Below, in pieces: positions 34,574-43,460 of a stretch of 64,000 nucleotides of DNA; position 1 is the first letter of the stretch, and every line of letters begins with the position of its first letter. The notes under the pieces are model-generated. The model was not told where the DNA came from. It made no database searches and saw only the letters and a program-made list of their open reading frames with translations. Made by a program: the position numbers and the translations under genes. Origin of the DNA: Flagellimonas eckloniae (GTDB lineage: Bacteria > Bacteroidota > Bacteroidia > Flavobacteriales > Flavobacteriaceae); NCBI RefSeq assembly GCF_001413955.1, contig NZ_LCTZ01000002.1:1054001-1118000 (forward strand). Direction: 5' to 3'.

Positions 34574-36280
34574 ATGGGAGTATTAGACTGGATTGTTCTA
34601 GGGAGCACCCTGCTTTTTATTGTAGGTTATGGAGTATGGAAAACGCGGGGCAGTAAAAATGTAGACGACTATATTCGTGGTGGGAATGATGCCAAATGGT
34701 GGACCATTGGGCTTTCGGTCATGGCAACCCAGGCAAGTGCCATTACGTTTCTGTCCACACCTGGCCAGGCGTTTCATGATGGCCTCGGTTTCGTGCAGTT
34801 TTATTTTGGATTGCCCTTGGCCATGGTAGTTATTTGCTTGGTCTTTATACCTATCTATAGAAAGCTTAAGGTTTTTACGGCTTATGAAATGCTGGAAGGC
34901 AGGTTCGATTTAAAGACCCGTACACTTACAGCCATTCTGTTTTTAATTCAACGGGGGCTCGCGGCAGGAATCACAATCTTTGCACCATCAATAATTCTAT
35001 CGGCAGTACTGGGTTGGGATTTGCGAAGCTTGAACATCATTATCGGGATTTTGGTGATTATTTATACTGTGTCAGGAGGCACGAAGGCAGTAAGCGTAAC
35101 ACAAAAACAACAAATGTTCATTATAATGGTGGGCATGTTCTTTGCCTTCTTCTTTATCTTGGGTTCCTTGCCAACAGGTGTTTCTTTTGGAGAGGCCTTA
35201 AAGATTGCTGGGGCAAACAACAAACTTCAAATCCTTGATTTTAGTCTGGACACCAATAACCGTTACACTTTTTGGAGCGGCATCACCGGAGGTTTCTTTT
35301 TAGCGTTGGCATATTTTGGCACAGATCAAAGTCAGGTGCAACGCTATCTTTCTGGAAAATCGGTAAGGGAAAGTCAATTAGGATTGATTTTTAATGGGGT
35401 GTTTAAAATTCCAATGCAATTTTTTATTCTACTTGTTGGAGCCATGGTCTTTGTTTTCTATCAATACAACCACTCTCCATTAAGTTTTAATCCGGCAGCT
35501 ACCGAGGCTGTACTGCAATCAGAATATTCAGAAGATTACAAAGCTTTACAAGAGGGACATTTGATTTTGGAACAAGAAAAGGAAATGGCCCAAAACGCTT
35601 TTTCCGCCGCGCTTAAATTGAAGGAGTACAATGCTGTAGAACAAGCAAAACAGGATATTATCAAAATAAATCAAAAAGAAAGAGCTAGCCGGGATGCAGC
35701 CAAAACATTGATAGCCCAAGCAGACGGGTCAGTAGAAACCAATGACAAGGATTATGTGTTTATTCATTTTATATTGGACAACCTTCCCGTTGGTTTGATA
35801 GGACTTCTTTTGGCAGTTATATTATCGGCAGCAATGTCATCCACAGCATCTGAATTAAATGCACTTGGTACAATTACCGCCCTAGATTTGTATAAACGAA
35901 ATAAGAAAGGGGAACAAGGTGAGAAACATTATGTACTTGCCACTAAGGCATTCACATTGCTTTGGGGAATAATTGCCATTCTGATTGCCTGCGTCGCAAA
36001 CCTTTTTGATAACCTCATACAATTGGTCAATATCATTGGTTCCATATTTTATGGTAATGTACTTGGTATCTTTCTCCTCGCGTTCTTTTTTAAGTTTGTT
36101 AAAGGGAATGCTGTTTTTATTGCTGCCCTTATTACACAGGCTATTGTTATTGTTGGCTGGTATTTTGATTGGATGTCCTACCTATGGCTCAATGCCTTTG
36201 GATGTATTTTGGTCATTGCATTAGCAATACTTATTGAAGGTTTTGACTGGTTTTTAAGGAAACCTCCCATTAAAGTATAA
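34574..36280 (+). CDS. Sodium:solute symporter (SSS family)
   Basis: 568 residues with the SSS signature (RGGNDAKWWTIGLSVMATQASAITFLSTPGQAFHDGLGFVQFYFG; YFGTDQSQVQRYLSGKSVRESQLG) and about 13-14 helices. A hydrophilic, Ala/Lys/Glu-rich segment at about 305-395 (EAVLQSEYSEDYKALQEGH to VETNDKD) interrupts the core between helices and looks coiled-coil. Substrate is unknown; the upstream exported PIG-L deacetylase suggests a deacetylated sugar. Co-transcribed with the 33-residue membrane peptide directly before it. Confidence 0.9.
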   Translation: MGVLDWIVLGSTLLFIVGYGVWKTRGSKNVDDYIRGGNDAKWWTIGLSVMATQASAITFLSTPGQAFHDGLGFVQFYFGLPLAMVVICLVFIPIYRKLKVFTAYEMLEGRFDLKTRTLTAILFLIQRGLAAGITIFAPSIILSAVLGWDLRSLNIIIGILVIIYTVSGGTKAVSVTQKQQMFIIMVGMFFAFFFILGSLPTGVSFGEALKIAGANNKLQILDFSLDTNNRYTFWSGITGGFFLALAYFGTDQSQVQRYLSGKSVRESQLGLIFNGVFKIPMQFFILLVGAMVFVFYQYNHSPLSFNPAATEAVLQSEYSEDYKALQEGHLILEQEKEMAQNAFSAALKLKEYNAVEQAKQDIIKINQKERASRDAAKTLIAQADGSVETNDKDYVFIHFILDNLPVGLIGLLLAVILSAAMSSTASELNALGTITALDLYKRNKKGEQGEKHYVLATKAFTLLWGIIAILIACVANLFDNLIQLVNIIGSIFYGNVLGIFLLAFFFKFVKGNAVFIAALITQAIVIVGWYFDWMSYLWLNAFGCILVIALAILIEGFDWFLRKPPIKV

Positions 36281-36306
36281 AAAAAGCCCACTTTAAAAAG
36301 TGGGCT
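36279..36306. terminator. Shared terminator between symporter and DUF2911 genes
   Basis: Stem AGCCCACTTT and AAAGTGGGCT between convergent genes. The T run is long on the minus strand side (seven T), so it best ends the DUF2911 transcript, and it is weaker for the symporter. Confidence 0.8.
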
Positions 36307-36331
36307 CAATTTTCTTATAAGTTTGAAGCTC

Positions 36332-37177
36332 TTAAAGTGCTCCCCATTCCTTTAATGAATCTTTGTTCATTTTCACATAATCGTCATTACCTGCAGTTTC
36401 AGATGCAGCTAGTGATTTTTTAGCCGTTTCAATGGCTGCTTTCTTATCCCCGGCTTTGGCATAAATCAAGGACTGCTGACGCAGTTGCCAAAATCTAGGC
36501 TCTTTGGTCATGGACATTGCTTTTTCCATCCACTCCTTAGCTTTGGAAATATCTTTATCCTCATTGAGGTAATAAACCGCCGCGGTGTAATAGTCTCCAG
36601 CGCTTGGCCCGGCCAAGGTTGTTTCAATATCTTTCATAACGGCAGAATCAGCAGGAACAGTAAAAGGAATTCCAACATAAACTTTTTCCCACATCAATCC
36701 TAAATTAGCACCATTGCTGGTTAAATCATCAATAGTTATAGTAAAGGTCTCAATATCCATAGGGATTGGGTAAACTTGAGCCGTTGTTTTTGCCGCTACC
36801 TTACTATCGTCCCATTCTCTTGGAGTTCCGCCACCTTCAGTATCAGTATAAAAGAATACTTCCCAACTAGATTCACCTGGCTTTGTAAAAATGGAGTATG
36901 TTCCAGCTTTTACTTCTGTACCGGCTATGGTAACATCAGTACTAAAGCTAACTTTTGTGTATGCATTAGCTCCTGTTCTCCATAATTTGTTGTAGGGAAC
37001 TAAGTCTCCAAAAATTGTTCTTCCACGCATTGAAGGGCGTGAATAATCTACCGTAACATCGGTTAAACCTACTTTTTGCTTCAATTTAGAGCCAGGGCTT
37101 GCCGCAGGTGTTGTAATCTGGGCTTCCATGGTAATGGAAACGGATACAACACATAGTAATAAAAGTAATTTTTTCAT
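36332..37177 (-). CDS. Exported DUF2911 protein
   Basis: 281 residues with a signal peptide (LLLLLCVVSVSITMEAQ). The DUF2911 domain covers about 30-180 with KLKQKVGLTDVTVDYSRPSMRGRTIFGDLVPYNKLWRTGANAYTKVSFSTDVTI and AGTYSIFTKPGESSWEVFFY; a helical C-terminus (about 190-275, TPR-like: AAVYYLNEDKDISKAKEWMEKAM) follows. Common in Bacteroidota, function not established. A TAGTTTTG promoter element lies at 37208-37215. Confidence 0.9.
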   Translation of the reverse strand: MKKLLLLLCVVSVSITMEAQITTPAASPGSKLKQKVGLTDVTVDYSRPSMRGRTIFGDLVPYNKLWRTGANAYTKVSFSTDVTIAGTEVKAGTYSIFTKPGESSWEVFFYTDTEGGGTPREWDDSKVAAKTTAQVYPIPMDIETFTITIDDLTSNGANLGLMWEKVYVGIPFTVPADSAVMKDIETTLAGPSAGDYYTAAVYYLNEDKDISKAKEWMEKAMSMTKEPRFWQLRQQSLIYAKAGDKKAAIETAKKSLAASETAGNDDYVKMNKDSLKEWGAL

Positions 37178-37207
37178 TTGAAAAGTGTTTTAGATTTGTT
37201 AGTGAAA

Positions 37208-37215
37208 CAAAACTA
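37208..37215 (-). promoter_or_regulatory. -7 promoter element of the DUF2911 gene
   Basis: On the minus strand TAGTTTTG fits TAnnTTTG, 30 nt before the start codon. The nearest TTG upstream leaves a 16-bp spacer, shorter than usual. Confidence 0.45.
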
Positions 37216-37266
37216 AATATAAAGGGATGTCCAACTTGTTAAGAAACACTTAAAAGAGAAACAGCA

Positions 37267-38382
37267 TCAATTTATTATAAATGGCTTTACAACTTTTCCT
37301 TCTTCCAAGAAAAATGATAGAAAATAAAGGGACGGGCGCAAATAAGAAGTATCTATTGAACCATCTTTGAAAATTGCGATGGGATTATAGAAAACCCTTC
37401 TGCCCGAAACATCAAAAATTGCTTGCTCAAATACTTCATCTTCAGTATCCAATCGATAATTAAGCAAGAAATTGCCATCTGGCTGATATAGAACCAGTTT
37501 CTCATTCGCTTGAACTATATTTTCTAGTGTAAATAAAAATAAACGTGACGTTGAGATTATTTGCGGTGTACTATTTATAAATTCTTCAGATGTAATAAAA
37601 TAGGTGTCCTCAAAATTTGCAATTGCTTCTATCTGTGCTATGCCAATATCCAAAGGTGATTTGGAGACCGTACCAGCAAAAATCGTGGTGTCAGACACAC
37701 CATCAATCTCAACAATGAATGGGAACAACAATTCTGAATAACCCGTTAGCACTAACTTGTTTTCAGTTTCATTGTACGTGGAGCCGGTAATGAGCCCATC
37801 AATTTGGTAACTATCCATTCGTTGGGCTATATGGTTACCAGCCGTTTTCGGAATTTTATAGGCTACAGTTCCCATTTCTTGCCATTGTTTTGTCAACACA
37901 ATTAAATTATCATCCAAAACAAAAAAAGCTTCGGCGTCCCAATCACTGTTAACGGTAGTAGTAAAATCTAACTGGTCAGGATAAGCAAATGAAATCCGTT
38001 CGGCTGAAACCGTGGTGGAGTTTTGATACTCATTCTTATTTATGATGTAGAATCCTAAATCTTCCCGATTTCCCCTATTATTACCAAAATCACCTACGTA
38101 AATAAAATTTTCATCTTGACTCAAATCCTCCCAATCCACATTTTGGGCATTGGTAATGGTAACCGTCCTTAAAATTTCCCCGTTCTCTGGGTTGAGTTCA
38201 AACAGCTGTGGTGTGTTTCCTGAATCATTATGAGTAATAAGGTTCCCGTTGTAGTAGATAAGCCCCGAGGTTTCTTTAATGCTAGCATCCAATGCTCCCA
38301 ATTGCACTAAATCTTTTTGTCCATAGATGAAAACATTGAACATCAAAAAGATATATAATGGAATTATGGAAATCTTTCTCAT
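37267..38382 (-). CDS. Type IX secretion cargo protein of unknown function
   Basis: 371 residues from the ATG at 38382, chosen because it begins a signal peptide (MRKISIIPLYIFLMFNVFIYGQ); an ATG at 38400 is the alternative. The body is beta-propeller-like (ETSGLIYYNGNLITHNDSGNTPQLFELNPENGEIL, NVDWEDLSQDENFIYVGDFGNN). The C-terminal 70 residues (DVSGRRVFYNPIAIF...LRPSLYFLSFFLEEGKVVKPFIIN) fit a type A T9SS sorting domain, so the protein is likely exported to the surface. Divergent from the photolyase operon. Confidence 0.75.
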   Translation of the reverse strand: MRKISIIPLYIFLMFNVFIYGQKDLVQLGALDASIKETSGLIYYNGNLITHNDSGNTPQLFELNPENGEILRTVTITNAQNVDWEDLSQDENFIYVGDFGNNRGNREDLGFYIINKNEYQNSTTVSAERISFAYPDQLDFTTTVNSDWDAEAFFVLDDNLIVLTKQWQEMGTVAYKIPKTAGNHIAQRMDSYQIDGLITGSTYNETENKLVLTGYSELLFPFIVEIDGVSDTTIFAGTVSKSPLDIGIAQIEAIANFEDTYFITSEEFINSTPQIISTSRLFLFTLENIVQANEKLVLYQPDGNFLLNYRLDTEDEVFEQAIFDVSGRRVFYNPIAIFKDGSIDTSYLRPSLYFLSFFLEEGKVVKPFIIN

Positions 38383-38458
38383 GACGCTAAGGTATTCCAT
38401 AAATCAATTTCTACTAAAACATAACGATTAAGAAGGGAAATACTAGATTATCTGATAT

Positions 38459-38507
38459 TTTGTTTAATTAATTTAATTTTTTATTAAACAAATTGAATTT
38501 ATATTTG
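38459..38507 (+). promoter_or_regulatory. Inverted repeat and promoter of the photolyase operon
   Basis: A perfect 10-bp inverted repeat, TTTGTTTAAT (38459-38468) and ATTAAACAAA (38483-38492) with a 14-bp spacer, lies just upstream of a TATATTTG -7 box (38500-38507). The right arm falls between the -33 and -7 positions, the placement typical of MerR-type activators. No consensus -33 TTG exists. The start codon at 38519 leaves a leader of only a few nucleotides. Confidence 0.55.
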
Positions 38508-38518
38508 TAAAAAAAATA

Positions 38519-39016
38519 ATGAAGCTCTACCAACTCTATTCAAAACAATTGCTTCCCATTTCAAAGCAAAAGGCCTGGGAATTTCTTTCCAGTCCTAAAA
38601 ATTTAAAGGTCATAACTCCTGACCATATGGGGTTTCACATACTTTCGGGTGCAGATAGACCGATGTTTTCAGGGCAAATAATACAGTATATTGTTAAACC
38701 TTTTCCATTCTTCAGTACCAAATGGGTTACAGAAATAACCCATGTGGTAGAAGGTGAGTATTTTGTTGACGAGCAACGTTTTGGACCTTATGCGCTATGG
38801 CATCACAAGCATTTTTTGAAGGAAACCAAGAAGGGTGTCGAAATGGAGGATATTATTGATTTAAAGCTTCCATTTGGAATTCTAGGCCAAATTGCATATC
38901 CAATTCTAGTAAAAAAGCAACTACACCAAATTTTTAAATATCGCGAAGAAAAACTAGTGGAGCTTTTCGGAAAAGTAGACGATGTACCAAATATTTTGGA
39001 ATTAAAATCCATTTAA
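38519..39016 (+). CDS. SRPBCC family protein of the photolyase operon
   Basis: 165 residues, no signal peptide, with the START/SRPBCC pattern seen in ligand-binding proteins: YQLYSKQLLPISKQKAWEFLSSPKNLKVITPDHMGFHIL at the N-terminus and a long C-terminal helix (YPILVKKQLHQIFKYREEKLVELFG). Function is not established. It is first in an operon with an SDR dehydrogenase (2-bp gap) and a photolyase, a neighbourhood that recurs in Flavobacteria and points to light or oxidative response. Confidence 0.82.
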   Translation: MKLYQLYSKQLLPISKQKAWEFLSSPKNLKVITPDHMGFHILSGADRPMFSGQIIQYIVKPFPFFSTKWVTEITHVVEGEYFVDEQRFGPYALWHHKHFLKETKKGVEMEDIIDLKLPFGILGQIAYPILVKKQLHQIFKYREEKLVELFGKVDDVPNILELKSI

Positions 39017-39018
39017 AA

Positions 39019-39711
39019 ATGAGTAAAAATATATTACTGATTGGTGGTTCCCATGGAATAGGTTTTGAAATTGCAAAGGATTTATTGGATGAACATACAG
39101 TGTACGTAGCTTCCAGGACCAATGAGCAGTTGGGAAATCTGGATGTAAATTATATTTCTTTTGATGCCACAACGGATACGCTTGATGAAGCGCAGCTTCC
39201 AAATGAAATTCACGGGTTCGCATACTGCCCAGGAAGCATAAACCTAAAACCATTTAAAATGCTTTCCATAGATACTTTTAAAGAGGATATGGAACTAAAC
39301 TTTTTCGCACTGGTCAATGTGGTAAAAACAATCCTCCCAAGAATGGCTACTGGTTCATCAATGGTATTCTTCAGCACAGTTGCAGTAAGCATGGGAATGC
39401 CTTTTCATACTAGTGTTGCAGCCGCTAAAGGAGCCATTGAAGGGTTTACAAAATCATTGGCCGCGGAATATGCACCAAATATTCGTGTAAATACCATTGC
39501 CCCTTCCTTAGTGGATACCGCTTTGGCAAAACGTCTTCTAAACAATGATAGAAAAAAAGAACTCATGTCTGAAAGGCACCCTTTAAAAAGATACGGCCAT
39601 ACATTGGACATTGCCAATCTAGCAGTGTTTTTGTTAAGTGATAAAAGTGGTTGGATGACTGGACAAATTTTAGGTGTTGATGGAGGCATGTCCACATTGA
39701 ATATAAATTAA
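39019..39711 (+). CDS. Short-chain dehydrogenase/reductase
   Basis: 230 residues of a classical SDR. The cofactor loop is LLIGGSHGIGFEIAKDLL, the catalytic serine lies in VFFSTVAVSM (S of the FFST segment) and the later YxxxK position is represented by HTSVAAAKGAIEGFTKSLAAEYAPNIRVN, where the expected Tyr before AAAKG is replaced by Val/Ala; this makes the enzyme's catalytic competence uncertain. C-terminal GWMTGQILGVDGG is typical. Translationally coupled to the photolyase gene (ATG overlaps the stop). Substrate unknown. Confidence 0.85.
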   Translation: MSKNILLIGGSHGIGFEIAKDLLDEHTVYVASRTNEQLGNLDVNYISFDATTDTLDEAQLPNEIHGFAYCPGSINLKPFKMLSIDTFKEDMELNFFALVNVVKTILPRMATGSSMVFFSTVAVSMGMPFHTSVAAAKGAIEGFTKSLAAEYAPNIRVNTIAPSLVDTALAKRLLNNDRKKELMSERHPLKRYGHTLDIANLAVFLLSDKSGWMTGQILGVDGGMSTLNIN

Positions 39712-41021
39712 TGAAGGAAGCGGTATCAATTTTTTGGTTTCGACGTGACTTACGCCTAAACGATAACGTAGGTTTATATCATGCCCTTCAAAACAGGTTT
39801 CCTGTAGTCCCCATTTTTATTTTTGATGTGGAAATTCTGGAGAAACTTCCAAAAGATGATGCTCGTGTCTCATTTATTCATGGACAACTTCAAAAGTTAA
39901 GGAGTGAACTTCAAAATCAGTTTCAAAGTAGTTTGGCAATATATTTTGGCAGTCCCGTCGAAATTCTAAAGCAACTGTTAACCAAATTCAATATAGATAC
40001 TGTCTATACCAACCATGATTACGAACCCTATGCCCAAAAACGAGATGAGGAAGTAAGGACTTTTTTAAAATCGAACCAAATTGTTTTTAAAACCTATAAA
40101 GATCAGGTCATTTTTGAAGAAAATGAAATCGTAAAAGATGATGGAAACCCGTATGTGGTTTACACACCGTACAAAAAACGATGGAAAGAAAAATTCAACC
40201 CCTCAATCCATCTTGTCAATTACGATACCTATTCCAACTTTACCAATCTGTTTAAAAGTGTAAATCTTCCCAATTTAAAGCTTAGCGACATAGGTTTTGA
40301 ATTGTCAAAAATTCACGTTTCCGATTATAATGTAACACCCAGATTAATTCAAAACTATGAGGATACGCGAAATTTTCCTGCTATTGAAGGAGGAACATCA
40401 AGGTTAGGTCCACATCTAAGGTTTGGTACAGTTTCCATCCGAAGAATGATTGCGAAAGCCATCTCTGAAGAAAATGAAATCTTTTGGAACGAATTGATTT
40501 GGCGGGAATTTTTTATGCAAATTCTTTGGCATTTTCCAAACACTGTTAACCGAGTTTTCAAACCCAAGTATGATCGTATTGTTTGGCGAAATAACCCAAG
40601 TGAATTTGAACTTTGGAAAAACGGACAAACCGGATATGCGCTTGTTGATGCCGGAATGCGAGAACTAAATCATACAGGCTATATGCACAATCGTGTTAGA
40701 ATGTTGGTGGCTAGCTTTCTTTGCAAACACTTATTGATAGATTGGCGCTGGGGAGAAGCTTATTTTGCTGAAAAATTATTGGATTTTGATTTGTCCAGTA
40801 ATGTTGGCAATTGGCAATGGGCTGCAGGTAGTGGTGTAGATGCAGCACCCTATTTCAGAATCTTCAATCCCATGACACAAGTGGATAAATTTGACAATCA
40901 AAGGGAATATATCAGCAAATGGGTACCTGAACTTCAAGAACTTACCTATCCACCCAAAATGGTAGATCATAAAATGGCTCGCGAACGTTGCTTAAAAGTC
41001 TACAAAGAAGCCGTAGGTTAA
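39711..41021 (+). CDS. Cryptochrome/DNA photolyase family protein
   Basis: 436 residues. The N-terminal Rossmann domain begins SIFWFRRDLRLNDNVGLYHAL; the FAD-binding C-terminal half has GGTSRLGPHLRFGTVSIRRM, FWNELIWREFFMQILWHFPNT, and WRWGEAYFAEKLLDFDLSSNVGNWQWAAGSGVDAAPYFRIFNPMTQ, which carries tryptophans of the electron-transfer chain. A class I-like photolyase that reverses UV damage in DNA using light is likely; a cryptochrome role cannot be excluded. Last gene of the operon. Confidence 0.93.
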   Translation: MKEAVSIFWFRRDLRLNDNVGLYHALQNRFPVVPIFIFDVEILEKLPKDDARVSFIHGQLQKLRSELQNQFQSSLAIYFGSPVEILKQLLTKFNIDTVYTNHDYEPYAQKRDEEVRTFLKSNQIVFKTYKDQVIFEENEIVKDDGNPYVVYTPYKKRWKEKFNPSIHLVNYDTYSNFTNLFKSVNLPNLKLSDIGFELSKIHVSDYNVTPRLIQNYEDTRNFPAIEGGTSRLGPHLRFGTVSIRRMIAKAISEENEIFWNELIWREFFMQILWHFPNTVNRVFKPKYDRIVWRNNPSEFELWKNGQTGYALVDAGMRELNHTGYMHNRVRMLVASFLCKHLLIDWRWGEAYFAEKLLDFDLSSNVGNWQWAAGSGVDAAPYFRIFNPMTQVDKFDNQREYISKWVPELQELTYPPKMVDHKMARERCLKVYKEAVG

Positions 41022-41128
41022 TCCTTTTTCAGTATTTTTAAGATTCGATTTTATTTTTTGGTTCAGTTACTATAAATTGACTCAAAAGCGCTTTGTCGGA
41101 AAGTCTTAACTAACTCAAACATACCAAA

Positions 41129-42556
41129 ATGAAACAACTCATCACCTTAGTACTGCTCTGTACTGTTTCAGTACATCTTACAGGACAAAAACTTACTTCA
41201 AACAAAAAAGCAATTATTGCCTCTGTAGAAAAACATAAAGAAAGTCTTATTCAAATAAGCGATTCTATTTGGGCATTGGCAGAAACTGCTTTTAATGAAT
41301 CCAAATCTGCTGAGGTTTTAGCAAGCTACGCTGAGGAAAACGGACTAAAAGTTACAAGGGGTGTTGCAGATATCCCAACCGCTTTTACGGCAACATATGG
41401 CTCTGGTAAACCTGTGATCAGCATATTAGGGGAATTTGATGCGCTACCCGGACTATCCCAAAAAACAGAGCCCACCAAAAACCCTTTGGTAAATGGAGCT
41501 CCTGGTCATGGTTGTGGTCATAACATGTTCGGCGCCGCCAGCTTAGGTGCTGCAATTGCCATTAAAGAGCAAATTGAGGCGGGCAAACTAAAAGGAACTG
41601 TAAAGTTTTTGGGAACACCAGCCGAGGAAAAGTTTTTTGCCAAAGTTTGGATGGTAGAAGCTGGTCTTTGGGATGATGTTGATGTAAATATTAGCTGGCA
41701 TCCCGGTGCCAATATTGAGGCGGATGTACAGAGTGGTCTCTCTTTAATTGATTTTATTGTGGAATTTTATGGACAAGCGGCCCATGCCTCTGCAGATCCA
41801 TGGAACGGGCGCAGTGCTTCAGATGCATTGGAACTATACACAACCGGAATCAATTACTATAGAGAACATATCAAACCAACCTCACGTATTCATTACCATA
41901 TCCAAGATGGGGGTCAAGTTGTAAATGTAGTTCCGGATTACTCCAAAATTTGGGTTCGGGTGCGTGATCCAAAGCGTACTATTATGCTTCCTACGTATGA
42001 ACAGGTAAAAAAAATGGCAGAAGGAGCCGCTATCATGGCTAATGTTGATTATAAAATTTCTTTGGTTTCCGGAATCTATGAAACCTTGGTAAACCGTTCT
42101 GGTGGCGAAATCATGCAGAAGAATTTGGAACTTTTGGGCCCTATCGCATATACAAATGAAGAAATTGACTTTGGAAAAGCAATTCAAAATGCCACTGGAA
42201 AACCAGAATTAGGAATGGACAGTGAAATAAATCCGCTTAGGGAAACGGAAAAAAATCCTGGTGGTGGTTCTACCGATGTAGGTGATGTAAGTTGGAATGT
42301 CCCAAACATTAATCTAAGGGTAACAGTAGCCCCCAAAGATACACCATGGCACTCATGGGCAGTTGTTGCCTGTGGAGGAATGAGTATTGGACATAAGGGA
42401 ATGGTCTATGCCTCCAAAGCAATGGCAATGACCATGGCAGATCTATTTGAAAATCCAAAACTGGTAGAAAAAGTAAAAGAAGAATATAACACTAGAAAAG
42501 GCGACGAGAAATATAAAGCCATGATTGATGGTCCCCCACCCATCGGAAACAATTAA
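41129..42556 (+). CDS. Exported M20-family amidohydrolase
   Basis: 475 residues with a signal peptide (LITLVLLCTVSVHLTGQ). M20/peptidase D family, AbgB-like: GEFDALPGLSQ, GHGCGHNMFGAAS, GTPAEEKFFAKVWMVEAGLWDDVD and WHPGANIEADV hold the metal ligands (two His and acidic residues), and WHSWAVVACGGMSIGHKGM near the C-terminus. Family members hydrolyse p-aminobenzoyl-glutamate or acyl amino acids. Substrate unknown. Starts a unit of three genes with an exported VOC protein (17-bp gap) and a pirin. Confidence 0.88.
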   Translation: MKQLITLVLLCTVSVHLTGQKLTSNKKAIIASVEKHKESLIQISDSIWALAETAFNESKSAEVLASYAEENGLKVTRGVADIPTAFTATYGSGKPVISILGEFDALPGLSQKTEPTKNPLVNGAPGHGCGHNMFGAASLGAAIAIKEQIEAGKLKGTVKFLGTPAEEKFFAKVWMVEAGLWDDVDVNISWHPGANIEADVQSGLSLIDFIVEFYGQAAHASADPWNGRSASDALELYTTGINYYREHIKPTSRIHYHIQDGGQVVNVVPDYSKIWVRVRDPKRTIMLPTYEQVKKMAEGAAIMANVDYKISLVSGIYETLVNRSGGEIMQKNLELLGPIAYTNEEIDFGKAIQNATGKPELGMDSEINPLRETEKNPGGGSTDVGDVSWNVPNINLRVTVAPKDTPWHSWAVVACGGMSIGHKGMVYASKAMAMTMADLFENPKLVEKVKEEYNTRKGDEKYKAMIDGPPPIGNN

Positions 42557-42573
42557 AAAACAATTACATTAAA

Positions 42574-43458
42574 ATGAAAAAATACATCCTATTATGGATT
42601 TTACCATTAGTTGCCCAAGTAGATGCCCAGCAGAACAAATTGGCCATTTTTGATAATCTTATCGGAAGAACATGGATTGCAGAAGGTAATTGGGGTGATG
42701 GTTCTAAATTTAAACAGGAAATTGAATTTCAATATGATTTGGACAGTGCTTTGGTGCTTACGAACGCCAAAGGATATACCAATAAAGAACAGACGGCATA
42801 TGGTTCAAGAAATCATGGGGTTCGAAAATTTGATATGGAAACCAATACCATAAAGTTTTGGGAATTTGATGTTTTTGGGGGCCTTACGGAAGGTACTGTT
42901 AAAAGTAAGGGCAAGGACATCATTTACACGTATTCATACGGAGAGTCGGTAGTAACGGATTATTGGGAGTATGTAGATTCAAATACATATAATTTTACTG
43001 TTGGTGCCTATAAAGATGGTAAGTGGAAGCAACAGTATTTAACTACCCAGTTTACTTCTCCTAAAACCATGGGAGTGTCTTATAGTTTTGACCATCAAGC
43101 TATTGTAGTAACCCACCTGATGGAAACCGGTGATTTTTACAAAGATGTTTTTGGTTTTGAAGAAATTCCCCATCCAGAGGGAAAGCCTGGATATAGATGG
43201 TTTAAAATGTTTGGGAATTCACAATTACATCTGATTAAGAAAGATGTAGCTGAGTTCGAAAAGAATAAAAGCATGCATCTGTGCTTGGCGGTAAATAATT
43301 TAGAAAAAATTATTGAACGTCTGATTTCCAAGGATATTGATTTTTATGATTGGCCAGGCACCAAAGGTTCCATTACAAATCGGGCCGATGGGGTAAAACA
43401 AATATATATTCAAGATCCCGATGGTTATTGGTTAGAGATAAACGACGCAAAACACTGA
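42574..43458 (+). CDS. Exported two-domain protein with a C-terminal VOC fold
   Basis: 294 residues with a signal peptide (YILLWILPLVAQVDAQ). The N-terminal part (about 25-160, LAIFDNLIGRTWIAEGNWGDGSKFKQEIEFQY) is a lipocalin/DUF1579-like beta domain, and the C-terminal part (about 170-294, FDHQAIVVTHLMETGDFYKDVFGFEEIPHPEG to QIYIQDPDGYWLEIND) is a glyoxalase/VOC domain with candidate metal ligands His and Glu. Exported VOC proteins are uncommon, and the pairing of these two domains is unusual. It lies 17 bp after the M20 gene and 2 bp before the pirin gene. Confidence 0.8.
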   Translation: MKKYILLWILPLVAQVDAQQNKLAIFDNLIGRTWIAEGNWGDGSKFKQEIEFQYDLDSALVLTNAKGYTNKEQTAYGSRNHGVRKFDMETNTIKFWEFDVFGGLTEGTVKSKGKDIIYTYSYGESVVTDYWEYVDSNTYNFTVGAYKDGKWKQQYLTTQFTSPKTMGVSYSFDHQAIVVTHLMETGDFYKDVFGFEEIPHPEGKPGYRWFKMFGNSQLHLIKKDVAEFEKNKSMHLCLAVNNLEKIIERLISKDIDFYDWPGTKGSITNRADGVKQIYIQDPDGYWLEINDAKH

Positions 43459-43460
43459 GT

